Below are positions 24,374-33,181 of a DNA stretch of 64,000 nt, piece after piece. Made by a program: the position numbers and the translations under genes. The notes beneath the pieces are model-generated. The model was given only the letters and a program-made list of their open reading frames with translations. It had not been told where the DNA came from and did no database searches. The first letter of the stretch is position 1. Each line of letters starts with the position of its first letter. The DNA is from Corynebacterium meridianum (GTDB lineage Bacteria > Actinomycetota > Actinomycetes > Mycobacteriales > Mycobacteriaceae): positions 124,001-188,000 of the forward strand of contig NZ_JAEIOS010000013.1 of assembly GCF_016342265.1 (NCBI RefSeq). Reading direction: 5' to 3'.

Positions 24374-24955
24374 ATGTCCCGCACCGTCGCCGATGCCATC
24401 GCCACCCGCCGCGCCGTCCGCAACTACCTCCCCGACGACGTCTCGGAGGAGGTTCTCGACCGCGTCGTCTACCAGGCCCTCGAGGCCCCGAGCGCCTTCA
24501 ACGCCCAGGCGCGTGATCTCGTCGTCGTCCGGGACCCGGAGATCCGGCAGGCGCTCGTCGACGCCTCCGGCCAGCGCCAGTTCATCGACGCACCGGTCGT
24601 TCTCGTGGCGGTCGGTCGCGCCGAGGTTCTGCCGGAGGACGCCGTGGAGATCCTGCCCGAACAGGTACGCACCACGGCGGAGAAGTTCAACAGCCTCAAG
24701 ACCCCGCAGGAATTGCGGGAGGCCGCCCTGCGGGACGCGATGCTCGTCGCCGGTTTCGCGCTCGTCGCGGCGGCCGGGGAGGGGCTGGCGACCAGTCCCA
24801 CGACCGGCTGGAACGAGGAGAAGGTGAAGGAGGCCATCGGCATCGGTGGCCGGGACGACCGGGTGATCGCGCTGGTCATCGCCATGGGGCACGGTGCCGA
24901 GACCCCCGGGCATCCGGGTCGCCATGCCTCGCGTCGGGTCAACGAACGGTACTAG
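24374..24955 (+). CDS. Nitroreductase-family flavoprotein
   Basis: 193 residues. FMN-dependent oxidoreductase fold: TVADAIATRRAVRNYLPDDVSEEVLDRVVYQALEAPSAFNAQARDLVVVRDPEIRQAL has the RRSxRxY-type FMN phosphate contact, and the C-terminal RVIALVIAMGHGAETPGHPGRHASRRV supplies the rest. Such enzymes reduce nitroaromatics, quinones or other electrophiles with NAD(P)H. CCAGGAG precedes ATG by 7 nt. It is transcribed divergently from MarR and is probably controlled by it; the EamA transporter follows after 12 bp. Confidence 0.86.
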   Translation: MSRTVADAIATRRAVRNYLPDDVSEEVLDRVVYQALEAPSAFNAQARDLVVVRDPEIRQALVDASGQRQFIDAPVVLVAVGRAEVLPEDAVEILPEQVRTTAEKFNSLKTPQELREAALRDAMLVAGFALVAAAGEGLATSPTTGWNEEKVKEAIGIGGRDDRVIALVIAMGHGAETPGHPGRHASRRVNERY

Positions 24956-24967
24956 GGGCGGGTCGTC

Positions 24968-25834
24968 ATGAATCTTCTGCTCACCGCGATCACCCCGTTC
25001 ACCTGGGGGACAACCTACGTCGTCACGACGGAGATGCTCCCCGACGACCGGCCGATCCTCGCCGGTGTCATGCGTGCCCTGCCCGCCGGGCTGCTCCTGC
25101 TCGCCTGGTTCCGCGTGCTGCCGAAAGGGATGTGGTGGATCAGGGCGATCGTGCTCGGTGTGGTGAACATCGGCGGCTTCTTCGCCCTGCTCTTCCTCAC
25201 CGCCTACCTGCTCCCCGGTGGTACCGCGGCCGTGATCACCAGCACCGCACCTCTCGTCGTGATGGGACTAAGCCCGCTGCTCCTGGGTGCGAAGGTGTAC
25301 AGGGCGCAGGTCGTGGCCGGCGTCATCGCAGTGGCCGGTGTGGCGGCCCTGGTGCTGTCGCCTGAGGCTGCCTTGAATACCGAGGGTGTCGTGGCCGCGG
25401 TCGCGGCGACCCTGTTCACCGGCACCGGCCTTGTCCTGGCGAAGCGGTGGGGCCGTCCCGAGGGGGTCCCCCAGCTCGCCGTGACGGGGTGGCAGCTGAC
25501 GTTCGGCGGCCTGGCCCTGTTACCGCTACTGCTGTTCGAGGGCCTGCCGGACCACCTGACCGGCACCAATATCGCGGGCTACACATACCTGACCGTCGTG
25601 GGTGCGCTCATCGCCTACGGTCTGTGGTTCCGCGGGCTGGCGATCCTCGACGCGGTCAGTGTCTCCCTGCTCAGCGTGATCAACCCGCTGACGGCAACGG
25701 CGCTCGGAGTGATCGTCAAGGGGGAGAGCTTCTCCGCGATCCAGGCCGTGGGCGCCGTGACGGTGATCGTGGCGGCCTCCGCCGCGCAGATCGTCGGGGC
25801 CCGCGCCCGGAAACGGGAGGCGGCGAACGCCTGA
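24968..25834 (+). CDS. EamA/DMT-family transporter
   Basis: 288 residues with ten hydrophobic helices in two five-helix EamA repeats (about 1-135 and 140-285). PFTWGTTYVVTTEMLPDDRP at the start and YGLWFRGLAILDAVSVSLLSVINPLTATALGVIVKGE in the second repeat are typical. It is probably an exporter of a metabolite or drug. It lies 12 bp after the nitroreductase gene and thus in the MarR-controlled unit; detoxification product efflux is a reasonable guess. Confidence 0.85.
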   Translation: MNLLLTAITPFTWGTTYVVTTEMLPDDRPILAGVMRALPAGLLLLAWFRVLPKGMWWIRAIVLGVVNIGGFFALLFLTAYLLPGGTAAVITSTAPLVVMGLSPLLLGAKVYRAQVVAGVIAVAGVAALVLSPEAALNTEGVVAAVAATLFTGTGLVLAKRWGRPEGVPQLAVTGWQLTFGGLALLPLLLFEGLPDHLTGTNIAGYTYLTVVGALIAYGLWFRGLAILDAVSVSLLSVINPLTATALGVIVKGESFSAIQAVGAVTVIVAASAAQIVGARARKREAANA

Positions 25835-25857
25835 GGGGCCGCGGTAGATTGGCGTGC

Positions 25858-26433
25858 GTGCAGACCTACCTCTTCGATCTCTACGGCGTCCTGTTGACCA
25901 CCCAGACCGATGTTCACCTGCGTGCCATCGAGGCCGCGGTCGGCACCGACGAGCGGCTGTGGCCGTTGTACTGGGAGTTGCGGGGCCCGCTCGACGCGGG
26001 TGAGCTCACGCCGGCGGAGTACTGGGAGCGGATCCGCGCGACCCTCGAACTGCCGCCGTTCGACGTCGACGCGGTGGTGGAGGCCGACATCGCGAGCTGG
26101 TTGGACGAGGACGTCGATGCGGTGGCGTACGTGGGGGAGCTGATCGACGCCGGGAACCGGGTCGGTCTGCTGAGTAACATCCCGACGTTCCTCGCGGAAC
26201 GGGTTCGCGCGCGGCACACGTGGCTGGAGCGTTTCGACGCGGTGACGATGTCCTGCGACATCGGCGTCGCGAAGCCTGATCCGGGTGCCTACCGGGCGGC
26301 GTGTGCGGCACTCGGTGCGGAGCCGGGTGAGGTTCTGTTCTTCGACGACAATCCGGTGAATGTCGCCGCCGCCCGGGATTTCGGGATGCGGGCGGTGGAG
26401 GTCACGGGCAGACTGGTGGAATGGAACCACTGA
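25858..26433 (+). CDS. HAD-superfamily hydrolase (subfamily IA), GTG start
   Basis: 191 residues. Motif I is YLFDLYGVL (nucleophile Asp; the second acid is replaced by Tyr, as in the haloacid-dehalogenase branch), motif II LLSNIP, motif III Lys in VAKPDPGAY, motif IV VLFFDDNPVNVAAA. The cap domain is the helical part of residues 15-85. The FDLYG form may mean a phosphatase of altered specificity or a dehalogenase-like enzyme. TAGATT-ggcgtgc-GTG marks a leaderless mRNA with a GTG initiator, so this gene does not depend on the EamA transcript. Confidence 0.82.
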   Translation: MQTYLFDLYGVLLTTQTDVHLRAIEAAVGTDERLWPLYWELRGPLDAGELTPAEYWERIRATLELPPFDVDAVVEADIASWLDEDVDAVAYVGELIDAGNRVGLLSNIPTFLAERVRARHTWLERFDAVTMSCDIGVAKPDPGAYRAACAALGAEPGEVLFFDDNPVNVAAARDFGMRAVEVTGRLVEWNH

Positions 26434-26966
26434 TTCTCCCGTTCAACGGCGTCGCACCGCGTATCCACGCCTCGGCGTTCATCGCGCCGAACGCCACCAT
26501 CATCGGCGATGTCGTCATCGGCCCCGACTCCTCGGTGTTCTACGGCTGCGTGCTGCGCGGTGACGTCAACGCGATCCGCATCGGTGCGCGCACGAACATC
26601 CAGGATAACTGCGTCATGCACGTCGACGCGGATGCGCCGTGCACCCTGGGTGACGATGTCACCGCCGGGCACATGGCACTGCTCCACGGAACGACGGTCG
26701 AGGACGGGACGCTGGTGGGGATGAAGGCCGCGCTGCTGTCACGCTCGCGCGTCGGCGCGGGGTCCCTCATCGCGGCCGGTGCGGTCGTGCTCGAGGGGCA
26801 GGAGATCCCGGCCCGCTCCCTGGCGGCCGGTGTTCCGGCGAAGGTGCGCCGCGAGCTGTCGGCGGAGCAGTCCGGGTCCTTCATCCCGCACGCGGGTCGG
26901 TACGTCGACATCGCCCGCGGGCAGTCGGATCAGCGGCTGCGTCTCGACGAGGTGCGCTACAGCTGA
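26421..26966 (+). CDS. Gamma-class carbonic anhydrase-like hexapeptide-repeat protein
   Basis: 181 residues. Left-handed beta-helix from hexapeptide repeats (IHASAFIAPNATIIGDVVIGPDSSVFYGCVLRGDVNAIRIGARTNIQDNCVMHVD). Metal ligands of gamma-carbonic anhydrases are visible: His in CVMHVD, and the pair H-x4-H in GHMALLHG. A C-terminal helix follows GVPAKVRREL. It may be a carbonic anhydrase or a YrdA-like protein whose activity is unproven. The start lies inside the end of the HAD gene (13-nt overlap), so the two are coupled; CAGACT 6 nt before the ATG could also be a weak internal promoter. Confidence 0.86.
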   Translation: MEPLILPFNGVAPRIHASAFIAPNATIIGDVVIGPDSSVFYGCVLRGDVNAIRIGARTNIQDNCVMHVDADAPCTLGDDVTAGHMALLHGTTVEDGTLVGMKAALLSRSRVGAGSLIAAGAVVLEGQEIPARSLAAGVPAKVRRELSAEQSGSFIPHAGRYVDIARGQSDQRLRLDEVRYS

Positions 26967-28033
26967 TTCCGGTCGATGAGTTCGGCGTGGACCGCGGCCG
27001 GGTCCGACAGCAGCCGGTCGAGGGCCACGGTGCGGGCGGCGGCGCGGGCCAGTGTGGCCGCGTCCGGGACGATACGTATTGCGACGCGCTTGTCGACGTT
27101 CGGATTCACCGTCCGGGCGAGTTCGCGGTAGCCGCCCGGGTCGACGGTGAATCCCGGGCCGGCGAGCACGACCGTCCCGGCGCCGGTGTCCCGGGTGAGG
27201 CGCGCGACGGTCTCACCGAGGTCCCGTGCACGTTCGTCGAGCAGTGACCGGAGCTCCGGGGACTGCGGTGTCTCGCCGGGCAGGAGCCCGGTGAACCCGG
27301 GGCGCCTCTCGCCGGGGAGAAACCCGGCGTCGGTGAGGCGGCGGGCGAAGGTCTCCGGTCCGAGGTCGGTGTCCATCGGGTGGGTCGTCACCCCGTTGTC
27401 GTCGGCGACCGCCGAGGTGAGGCCGCGGTCGAGGTGGATGATCAGGATCGGGTCGGTGGTGGCATCGGTGGTGAGGAGCTCCGCTGCGGCGAGTGACGCC
27501 GTGAGGTCGCCGACGGTCACCGGGGACCCGAATTCCTCGGTGAGCCGTTCGCCGAGGAACCCCGGTTCCGGCACCGTGACGGCGACGCCGATGTCGGCGA
27601 CCGGCACCGCCAGCCTGGACAGCAGGCGGTGGATCCCGGCGATGAGGTGTTCCGCGGTGTCCGGTGTGTCGGTACCCAGGGGGAACGTGGCCTCACGGAG
27701 GAGGCGGCCGCGGGTGTCGAAGACGCCGAGCGTACCGCCGTCCGCTCCGATAGCGGCGCCGATGTGGACCCAGGGTGTGGGGGTCATCTCCAGAGGGATG
27801 CGGGGCCGTCCGGGTCCGGTCGCGCGGACGAGGTCCGGGCGTTCGTGGATGAGTCCCGCACCGACGAGGCTGGTGACGGCGCGCGTCACGGTGGGCTGTG
27901 AGAGTCCCGTCGCCGCCACGAGGTCGCCCCGGATCGCCAGCTGGCCGTGCATCATGTGGTGCAGGCACCGGGCCGTCGGCATGGTGGGGCGACGGAAAGC
28001 GGGGGTGCGCGCGGACACGGCCAGAGTGCTCAT
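26957..28033 (-). CDS. ROK-family transcriptional regulator
   Basis: 358 residues. N-terminal winged helix (about 18-75: RPTMPTARCLHHMMHGQLAIRGDLVAATGLSQPTVTRAVTSLVGAGLIHE) joined to a ROK domain with IGAAIGADGGTLGVFDTRG and a phosphate loop region at GAGTVVLAGPG. The glucokinase catalytic and zinc-binding cysteine motifs are not obvious, so it is a regulator and not a kinase. TAGACT-cattttcc-ATG suggests a leaderless mRNA. Two copies of a palindromic operator lie just upstream. Its 3' end overlaps the convergent carbonic anhydrase gene by 10 bp. The effector is unknown, probably a sugar or sugar phosphate. Confidence 0.84.
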   Translation of the reverse strand: MSTLAVSARTPAFRRPTMPTARCLHHMMHGQLAIRGDLVAATGLSQPTVTRAVTSLVGAGLIHERPDLVRATGPGRPRIPLEMTPTPWVHIGAAIGADGGTLGVFDTRGRLLREATFPLGTDTPDTAEHLIAGIHRLLSRLAVPVADIGVAVTVPEPGFLGERLTEEFGSPVTVGDLTASLAAAELLTTDATTDPILIIHLDRGLTSAVADDNGVTTHPMDTDLGPETFARRLTDAGFLPGERRPGFTGLLPGETPQSPELRSLLDERARDLGETVARLTRDTGAGTVVLAGPGFTVDPGGYRELARTVNPNVDKRVAIRIVPDAATLARAAARTVALDRLLSDPAAVHAELIDRNQL

Positions 28034-28055
28034 GGAAAATGAGTCTATAAAACAC

Positions 28056-28125
28056 AGACTGAACTGTCTACTGTTGTTCGCCGGAAAGGCGCCTTAAGTG
28101 GTGATAATGTAGACCGAACTGTCTA
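28056..28125. promoter_or_regulatory. Pair of putative ROK-regulator operators
   Basis: AGACTGAACTGTCTA at 28056-28070 and TAGACCGAACTGTCTA at 28110-28125 share the dyad AGAC-n-GAACT-GTCT. The first sits at the expected -35 to -25 region of the regulator gene; the second covers the stop codon (TAG, 28123-28125) of the upstream FAD oxidoreductase gene. Autoregulation is likely. Confidence 0.65.
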
Positions 28126-29574
28126 TATCATGCCGGCCCAGACCCCCGCCCGCCGTGCGGCAGCGAACCCGGCCATCCCGTGCACCCCACCACCCGGCGG
28201 CGTCGACGCCGAACCGAGGAACACACCACTGACACCCGTGTCGTAGGGATTGCGCAGTACCGGGCGGGCGATCAACTGGCGTGGGGAATTCACACCCCCG
28301 GCGACATCGCCGCCCACATAGTTCGGGTTGTACGCCTCCAGTTCCGCGGCACTCCGCGTCGACACCCCGACGATCCGGTCGCGTACCCCTGGAGCAAACG
28401 TCTCTATCCGGGAGATCACCCGCTCCGTCACGTCACCCCGGTATCCGGCGGGAACGTGCGCGTACGTCCACACCGGATGCAGCCACCCGCCGTCCACCCG
28501 CACCGAACGGGAGGGATCCGCCAGGTACTGCTGCCCGACCAGGACGAACGGTTCCTCCGGCATGCGCCCCACCGCGGTCATCCGCTCCGCCGCGGCGATC
28601 TCGGCGGCGCCTCCACCCAGGTGCAGCGTGCCCGCGCGCCGGGCATCCGGGTTCAACCACGGAATGCCCCCGCGAACCGCGAGGTCCACCCGGAACGCTG
28701 CCGCCCCGTGCCGGAACCGCCGGTAGCGGCGCCGGCGCCGGGCGGGCTGGGTACCCGCCAGCATCGTCGCCGCGTGCCCCGGAGTCGTGGTCAGCACCAC
28801 GACGTCACCGGCCGTGGCACCCCGATAGCCGAAGTCCGCGAGATCACTCAACCGGCGGACCGTCACGCCGGTGTGGATCGTTCCGTCGAACTCCCGGACG
28901 TAGTCAGCCAGGGCGGTGGTCAACCGCCCCGAACCGCCCCGAACCACGGGCCAACCCCACGTCTGTGCCGTCAGCCCCATCAGCAGCCCCACCGCAGAAG
29001 TCAGTGGGCGGTCGAGTCGGCTGAAGGCGTGCGCCGAGAGCCCCGCGAACAGTGCCGCAGCAGGCGTGTCGCCACCGAGGAACCTCGCCGCCGTGGTCGC
29101 GGGAGGCAGGCCGCGTGCACCGAATCGCGGACCCAGCACCGTGTGCCGGGCCAACGATCCCGGCATGGGGGTCAACGTCAGATCCGCGATCTCATCCGGA
29201 TACCGGACCAGCGGGGCGAAAACCCTCCGCCATCTCCGGCCCGCCCGGCCGAGCCCGGCGACCGTCGCATCGAGATCCCTGTGCAGTACCGCGGCCTCCC
29301 CGTCCGCCAACGGATGCACGAGTGGGATCTCAGGATGAACCAGTTCCACGTCGAGCTCGAGGGTCCGGAAGAAGGGTGACGCCGCGAACAGCGGATGCAC
29401 CGCAGCGCAGTCGTCGTGGATCATGCCCGGAACAAGCCGCGCGGAACTCCGGCATCCACCACCGATCCCGGAGGCACCCTCCAGCACCGTCACCCCGAAT
29501 CCCGCGCGCGCCAGCTCGATCGCGGCCGCCAGTCCGTTCGGTCCGGATCCGACCACGAACGCCCGTGCACTCAT
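28123..29574 (-). CDS. FAD-dependent oxidoreductase, phytoene-dehydrogenase-like
   Basis: 483 residues. The N-terminal FAD Rossmann motif VVGSGPNGLAAAIELARAGFGVTVLEGASGIGGGCRS (GxGxxG...E) and the C-terminal PGGGVHGMAGFAAA FAD segment define the CrtI/NAD(P)-binding amine-oxidase-like superfamily. It resembles the actinobacterial PNGLAAA-type proteins and not true carotenoid desaturases; there are no carotenoid genes nearby. Substrate unknown. Its ATG overlaps the sirtuin stop by 4 nt (ATGA), so sirtuin and oxidoreductase are coupled, and the ROK gene follows after 89 bp. Confidence 0.83.
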   Translation of the reverse strand: MSARAFVVGSGPNGLAAAIELARAGFGVTVLEGASGIGGGCRSSARLVPGMIHDDCAAVHPLFAASPFFRTLELDVELVHPEIPLVHPLADGEAAVLHRDLDATVAGLGRAGRRWRRVFAPLVRYPDEIADLTLTPMPGSLARHTVLGPRFGARGLPPATTAARFLGGDTPAAALFAGLSAHAFSRLDRPLTSAVGLLMGLTAQTWGWPVVRGGSGRLTTALADYVREFDGTIHTGVTVRRLSDLADFGYRGATAGDVVVLTTTPGHAATMLAGTQPARRRRRYRRFRHGAAAFRVDLAVRGGIPWLNPDARRAGTLHLGGGAAEIAAAERMTAVGRMPEEPFVLVGQQYLADPSRSVRVDGGWLHPVWTYAHVPAGYRGDVTERVISRIETFAPGVRDRIVGVSTRSAAELEAYNPNYVGGDVAGGVNSPRQLIARPVLRNPYDTGVSGVFLGSASTPPGGGVHGMAGFAAARRAGVWAGMI

Positions 29575-30329
29575 GACAGGCCCCCGGTGCGGACGGCGTC
29601 GACGAGCACCGGCAGGCCCCGTGCCGCGGTCGTGGACCAACTCACGTCGGCGATCCGGGTCAGCTCCGTCGGTGCCGGGGTGATCTCCAGGACCGGGACC
29701 CCGGCCTTCACCGCGAGCAGCGGAAGCGACGCCGCCGGCTGCACCACACCCGACGTGCCCACGATCACGACCAGATCCGCACCCGCCATCGCCTCGGCGG
29801 CGCGCGCCCACTCCGCTGCGGGCAACGCCTCGCCGAACCACACGACCCCCGGACGCACCGCTGCACCACACCGCGGGCAGGCGGGCGGGGTCATCCGCGG
29901 CTCCCGAACCGCCGGAAAACCAACGACCTCGAACGGGGCCGCGCACTCCGTGCAGCGGAACTCGAAGAGACTGCCGTGAAGATGCACCACATCGTCACTG
30001 CCCGCCCTCTCGTGCAGGTCATCGATGTTCTGGGTCACCACCGTCACCGAACGCAGCCGACCCCACTCCGCGATCGCCCGGTGCCCGGCGTTCGGCTCCG
30101 CCGTCCGCGCCAGATGTGCCCGCCACAGATACCACGACCACATCGGTTGCGGATCCCGGTGCCAGGCGTCGATACTCGCCATCGCCTCCGGATCGACCCG
30201 CTCCCACAGTCCGGACTCGTCGTTGCGGTAGGTGTCCAGGCCCGACTCCGCACTCATCCCCGCCCCCGTGAACACCACGACGCGCGGCGCACCACGAACC
30301 AGCGTCAGTGCATTTTCCGGACAACTCAC
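29571..30329 (-). CDS. cobB: NAD-dependent protein deacylase, class III sirtuin, GTG start
   Basis: 252 residues. Motifs: VVVFTGAGMSAESGLDTYR, TQNIDDLHERAG, catalytic His in VHLHGSL, zinc cysteines CTEC and CPRC, and VIVGTSGVVQPAA. The Tyr and Arg of the class III acyl pocket are present in the WYLWR segment (Y-x-x-R), which in SIRT5/CobB-type enzymes favours succinyl and malonyl lysine. The GTG at 30329 has TACCCT 6 nt upstream and no ribosome site, so it is predicted leaderless. It is divergent from the GNAT-LOG gene. Confidence 0.9.
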   Translation of the reverse strand: MSCPENALTLVRGAPRVVVFTGAGMSAESGLDTYRNDESGLWERVDPEAMASIDAWHRDPQPMWSWYLWRAHLARTAEPNAGHRAIAEWGRLRSVTVVTQNIDDLHERAGSDDVVHLHGSLFEFRCTECAAPFEVVGFPAVREPRMTPPACPRCGAAVRPGVVWFGEALPAAEWARAAEAMAGADLVVIVGTSGVVQPAASLPLLAVKAGVPVLEITPAPTELTRIADVSWSTTAARGLPVLVDAVRTGGLS

Positions 30330-30401
30330 AGCCCCAGGGTACGGCCGCTATCGAAGCGTGCACAAGGATGCGCCTGCTCCACTGCCGCTAGTCTGTGACC
30401 C

Positions 30402-31475
30402 ATGACTGCACACGCCCCCGACAGCTCCGTGATTCTGCGGCCCATGACCGCGGACGACCACCCCCTCCGTGAGTGGGCGACCATCCACAACGTCGGGACG
30501 GAGGCGGACACCACCGATGAACGACTTTCCCCCTACCTGCAGTTCATCCCCCAACGCGGCGACATCGGCGTGGTCGCCGAGATGCCCGACCGCGTCACCG
30601 GGGAACGGCGCACCGCGGGTGTCGTCTGGGCCACTTTCATCCGCTCTCACGGCTACGTCGCGCCCCAGGTCCCCGAGCTCTCCGTCAGCGTCGACGACGA
30701 TTTCCAGGGGGCCGGGATCGGCACCACCCTGATCCGTGCCGTCGTCGAACACGGCCGCAACGTCGGTTGGCCCGGCATCTCCCTCCACGTCGAGCACGAC
30801 AATCCCGCGCGGCGCCTCTACGCCCGTCTCGGCTTCGAGTCCCTCGACTGCGACGACTGCCCAGGGACGATGGTCATGCACCTCACCCCGCCGATCAACC
30901 GGGCCGCCGTCTACTGCGGCTCCGCCCCCGGTGTCCGCACCGACTACGCCCACGCCGCGTGCACCATCGGCCACGCCCTCGCGGAACGGGACATCGACCT
31001 CGTCTACGGTGGCGGCGATGTCGGACTCATGGGCGTTGTCGCGAATGCCGTCATCGACGCCGGCGGACGGGCCATCGGAGTCATGCCCCGTTCCCTGGTC
31101 GAACTCGAGATCGCCCACGACGGCCTGTCCTCCCTCGAGGTCGTCGAGACCATGGCCGAACGCAAGTCCCGCATGGAGGAACTCGCCGACGCCTTCATCG
31201 TGCTGCCCGGCGGCGCAGGCACCCTCGAGGAACTGTTTCAGGTGTTCACCCGCCAGCAGCTCGTCGCCGGTACCGGCCCGATCGTCCTGTTCAACGTGGA
31301 CGGGTACTGGACCCCGCTCGTCGACGCCCTGGAACGGATGTGCGCGGAAGGCTTCATCCAGCGCCGGTACATCGACGCCCTCATCGTCACCGACGATCCC
31401 GAGGAGATCTTCGACAGACTCGCCGAATGGCGCGCCCCGGGCACCAAATGGGAGAACCGCGAACTCTGCGGCTGA
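30402..31475 (+). CDS. GNAT acetyltransferase fused to a LOG-family phosphoribohydrolase
   Basis: 357 residues in two domains. Residues 10-165 are a GNAT acetyltransferase: VPELSVSVDDDFQGAGIGTTLIRAVVEHGRNVGWPGISLHVEHDNPARRLYARLGFES (acetyl-CoA loop Q-G-A-G-I-G). Residues 167-357 are a LOG (TIGR00730) domain: AAVYCGSAPGVRTDY, LVYGGGDVGLMG, AERKSRMEELADAFIVLPGGAGTLEELFQVF, with the PGGxGTxxE motif and the catalytic Arg/Glu. LOG enzymes release free bases from N6-modified AMP (cytokinin-type nucleotides). No stop or start codon separates the domains. Predicted leaderless start (TAGTCT-gtgaccc-ATG). The fusion implies sequential or coordinated action on a nucleotide metabolite (inference). Confidence 0.87.
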   Translation: MTAHAPDSSVILRPMTADDHPLREWATIHNVGTEADTTDERLSPYLQFIPQRGDIGVVAEMPDRVTGERRTAGVVWATFIRSHGYVAPQVPELSVSVDDDFQGAGIGTTLIRAVVEHGRNVGWPGISLHVEHDNPARRLYARLGFESLDCDDCPGTMVMHLTPPINRAAVYCGSAPGVRTDYAHAACTIGHALAERDIDLVYGGGDVGLMGVVANAVIDAGGRAIGVMPRSLVELEIAHDGLSSLEVVETMAERKSRMEELADAFIVLPGGAGTLEELFQVFTRQQLVAGTGPIVLFNVDGYWTPLVDALERMCAEGFIQRRYIDALIVTDDPEEIFDRLAEWRAPGTKWENRELCG

Positions 31476-31504
31476 CCTGCCCACCGCCGCTACACTGGGT
31501 GGGC

Positions 31505-33181
31505 ATGAGCTCCGACACCTTCCGCAACCCGTCCCGACTCGATCTCGCCTGCGAGACCTTCGTGCACGATCTCGCGGCGCTGTCCCCGCTGTCCGCGACA
31601 GAGTGGGGCTTCACCGAATACAACGGCGACATGGAGGACTTCTCCCCGGAGCACCACGACGCCGTCGCGGAACGCACCCGGCGCATGCTCGACGAGGTCG
31701 ACTCCCTCGAGAAGGCCGCCGCCGGTGACGGGGACGTCGACTTCGACGACGTCGACCGCGTCACCGCCGCCGTCCTGCGGGACCGGCTCGGGCTGCAGCT
31801 CGAACTCCACGAGGCCGGGGAGGACATCCGGCAGCTCGACAACATCGCGTCCCCCGTCCAGTGGATCCGGGACACCTTCAGCATCATGCCCACCGACACC
31901 ACCGAGGCGCGGGCCGACATCATCTCCCGTCTCGGGCATGTCCCGCGTGCACTCGACGGACACCGTGCCTCCCTCATGCTCGCCGCCGAGCGCGGGCATG
32001 TCGCCGCCCGCCGGCAGGTCGAACAGGTCATCGCCCAGTGCGAGGATCTCGCCGGCGACGAGTCCTCCCTCAACGGGATCGGGATCGACGCCGACCAGGC
32101 CGAGCTCGTCCGGGCCCGCGAAGCCTTCGGGGTCATGGCCACCTGGCTGCGCGAGACCCTCCTGCCGCAGGCCCCCACCGCGGACGGCGTCGGGCGGGAA
32201 CGCTACGAACGCTTCTCCCGCGAGTTCGTCGGCGCCACCGTCGATCTCGACGAAGCCTACGAATGGGGACTGACCCGACTCGCCGAGATCGTCGCCGAGC
32301 AGGAGGCCATCGCCGTCGAGTGCTTCGGCGAGGGCACCACCGTCGAGGAGGCGATGAACCGCTTCAACGCCGACGAACGTTACCGGCTCGACGGAGTCGA
32401 CGCCCTGAAGGAATGGATGCAGGTCACCGCCGACCGGGCCATCGCCGATCTCGACGGAACCGCCTTCACCATCCCCGAACCGGTGCGCACCATCGAGTGC
32501 TGCATCGACCCCGCCGGAACGGGCGGCATCTTCTACACCCCGCCCAGCAGCGACTTCACCCGCCCGGGCCGCATGTGGTGGTCCGTGCCCAAGGGCGAGA
32601 CCGTGTTCCACACCTGGCAGGAACTCACCACCGTGTTCCACGAGGGCGTTCCCGGCCACCACCTCCAGATCGGCCAGACCCTCTGCGAATCCGACAAGCT
32701 CAACCTCTGGCGCCGCGTCGCGTGCTGGAACTCCGGGCAGGGCGAGGGCTGGGCGCTCTACGCCGAACAGCTCATGGCCGACCTCGGCCACCACACCGAC
32801 CCCGCGACCCGCATGGGGCTTCTCGACGGTCAGCGCCTGCGTGCCGCCCGCGTCGTCCTCGACATCGGAGTCCACCTCGGGAAGACCACGCCGGACGGCG
32901 GGACCTGGGACGCCGACTACGCGGCGTCGTTCCTGCGCGCCAACTCCGCCATGGCCGGCGCCAACCTCGACTTCGAGCTCAACCGCTACCTCGGCTGGCC
33001 CGGCCAGGCACCGTCCTACGCCCTCGGCCAGCGCCTCTGGCAGGAACTGCGCGACGAGGCCCTCGACCGTGGCATGACCCTCCCGCAGTTCCACGCCGAG
33101 GTCCTCGCCCTCGGCTCGATCCCCATGGGCATCCTGCGCGACTGTGTCCTCGACGGTCTCGACGGGGGCGAGAACCGATGA
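31505..33181 (+). CDS. DUF885 family zinc-dependent protein
   Basis: 558 residues, full length for the family. An HExxH-like zinc motif is seen in TTVFHEGVPGHHLQIGQTL (His near 379), with the downstream acidic ligand expected in GQGEGWALYAEQLM. DUF885 proteins are related to M32/M3-like metallopeptidases, but substrates are mostly unknown. Mainly helical with acidic surface; no signal peptide, so cytoplasmic. TACACT-gggtgggc-ATG indicates a leaderless mRNA starting 29 bp after the LOG gene. The stop overlaps the SDR start (ATGA). Confidence 0.85.
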   Translation: MSSDTFRNPSRLDLACETFVHDLAALSPLSATEWGFTEYNGDMEDFSPEHHDAVAERTRRMLDEVDSLEKAAAGDGDVDFDDVDRVTAAVLRDRLGLQLELHEAGEDIRQLDNIASPVQWIRDTFSIMPTDTTEARADIISRLGHVPRALDGHRASLMLAAERGHVAARRQVEQVIAQCEDLAGDESSLNGIGIDADQAELVRAREAFGVMATWLRETLLPQAPTADGVGRERYERFSREFVGATVDLDEAYEWGLTRLAEIVAEQEAIAVECFGEGTTVEEAMNRFNADERYRLDGVDALKEWMQVTADRAIADLDGTAFTIPEPVRTIECCIDPAGTGGIFYTPPSSDFTRPGRMWWSVPKGETVFHTWQELTTVFHEGVPGHHLQIGQTLCESDKLNLWRRVACWNSGQGEGWALYAEQLMADLGHHTDPATRMGLLDGQRLRAARVVLDIGVHLGKTTPDGGTWDADYAASFLRANSAMAGANLDFELNRYLGWPGQAPSYALGQRLWQELRDEALDRGMTLPQFHAEVLALGSIPMGILRDCVLDGLDGGENR

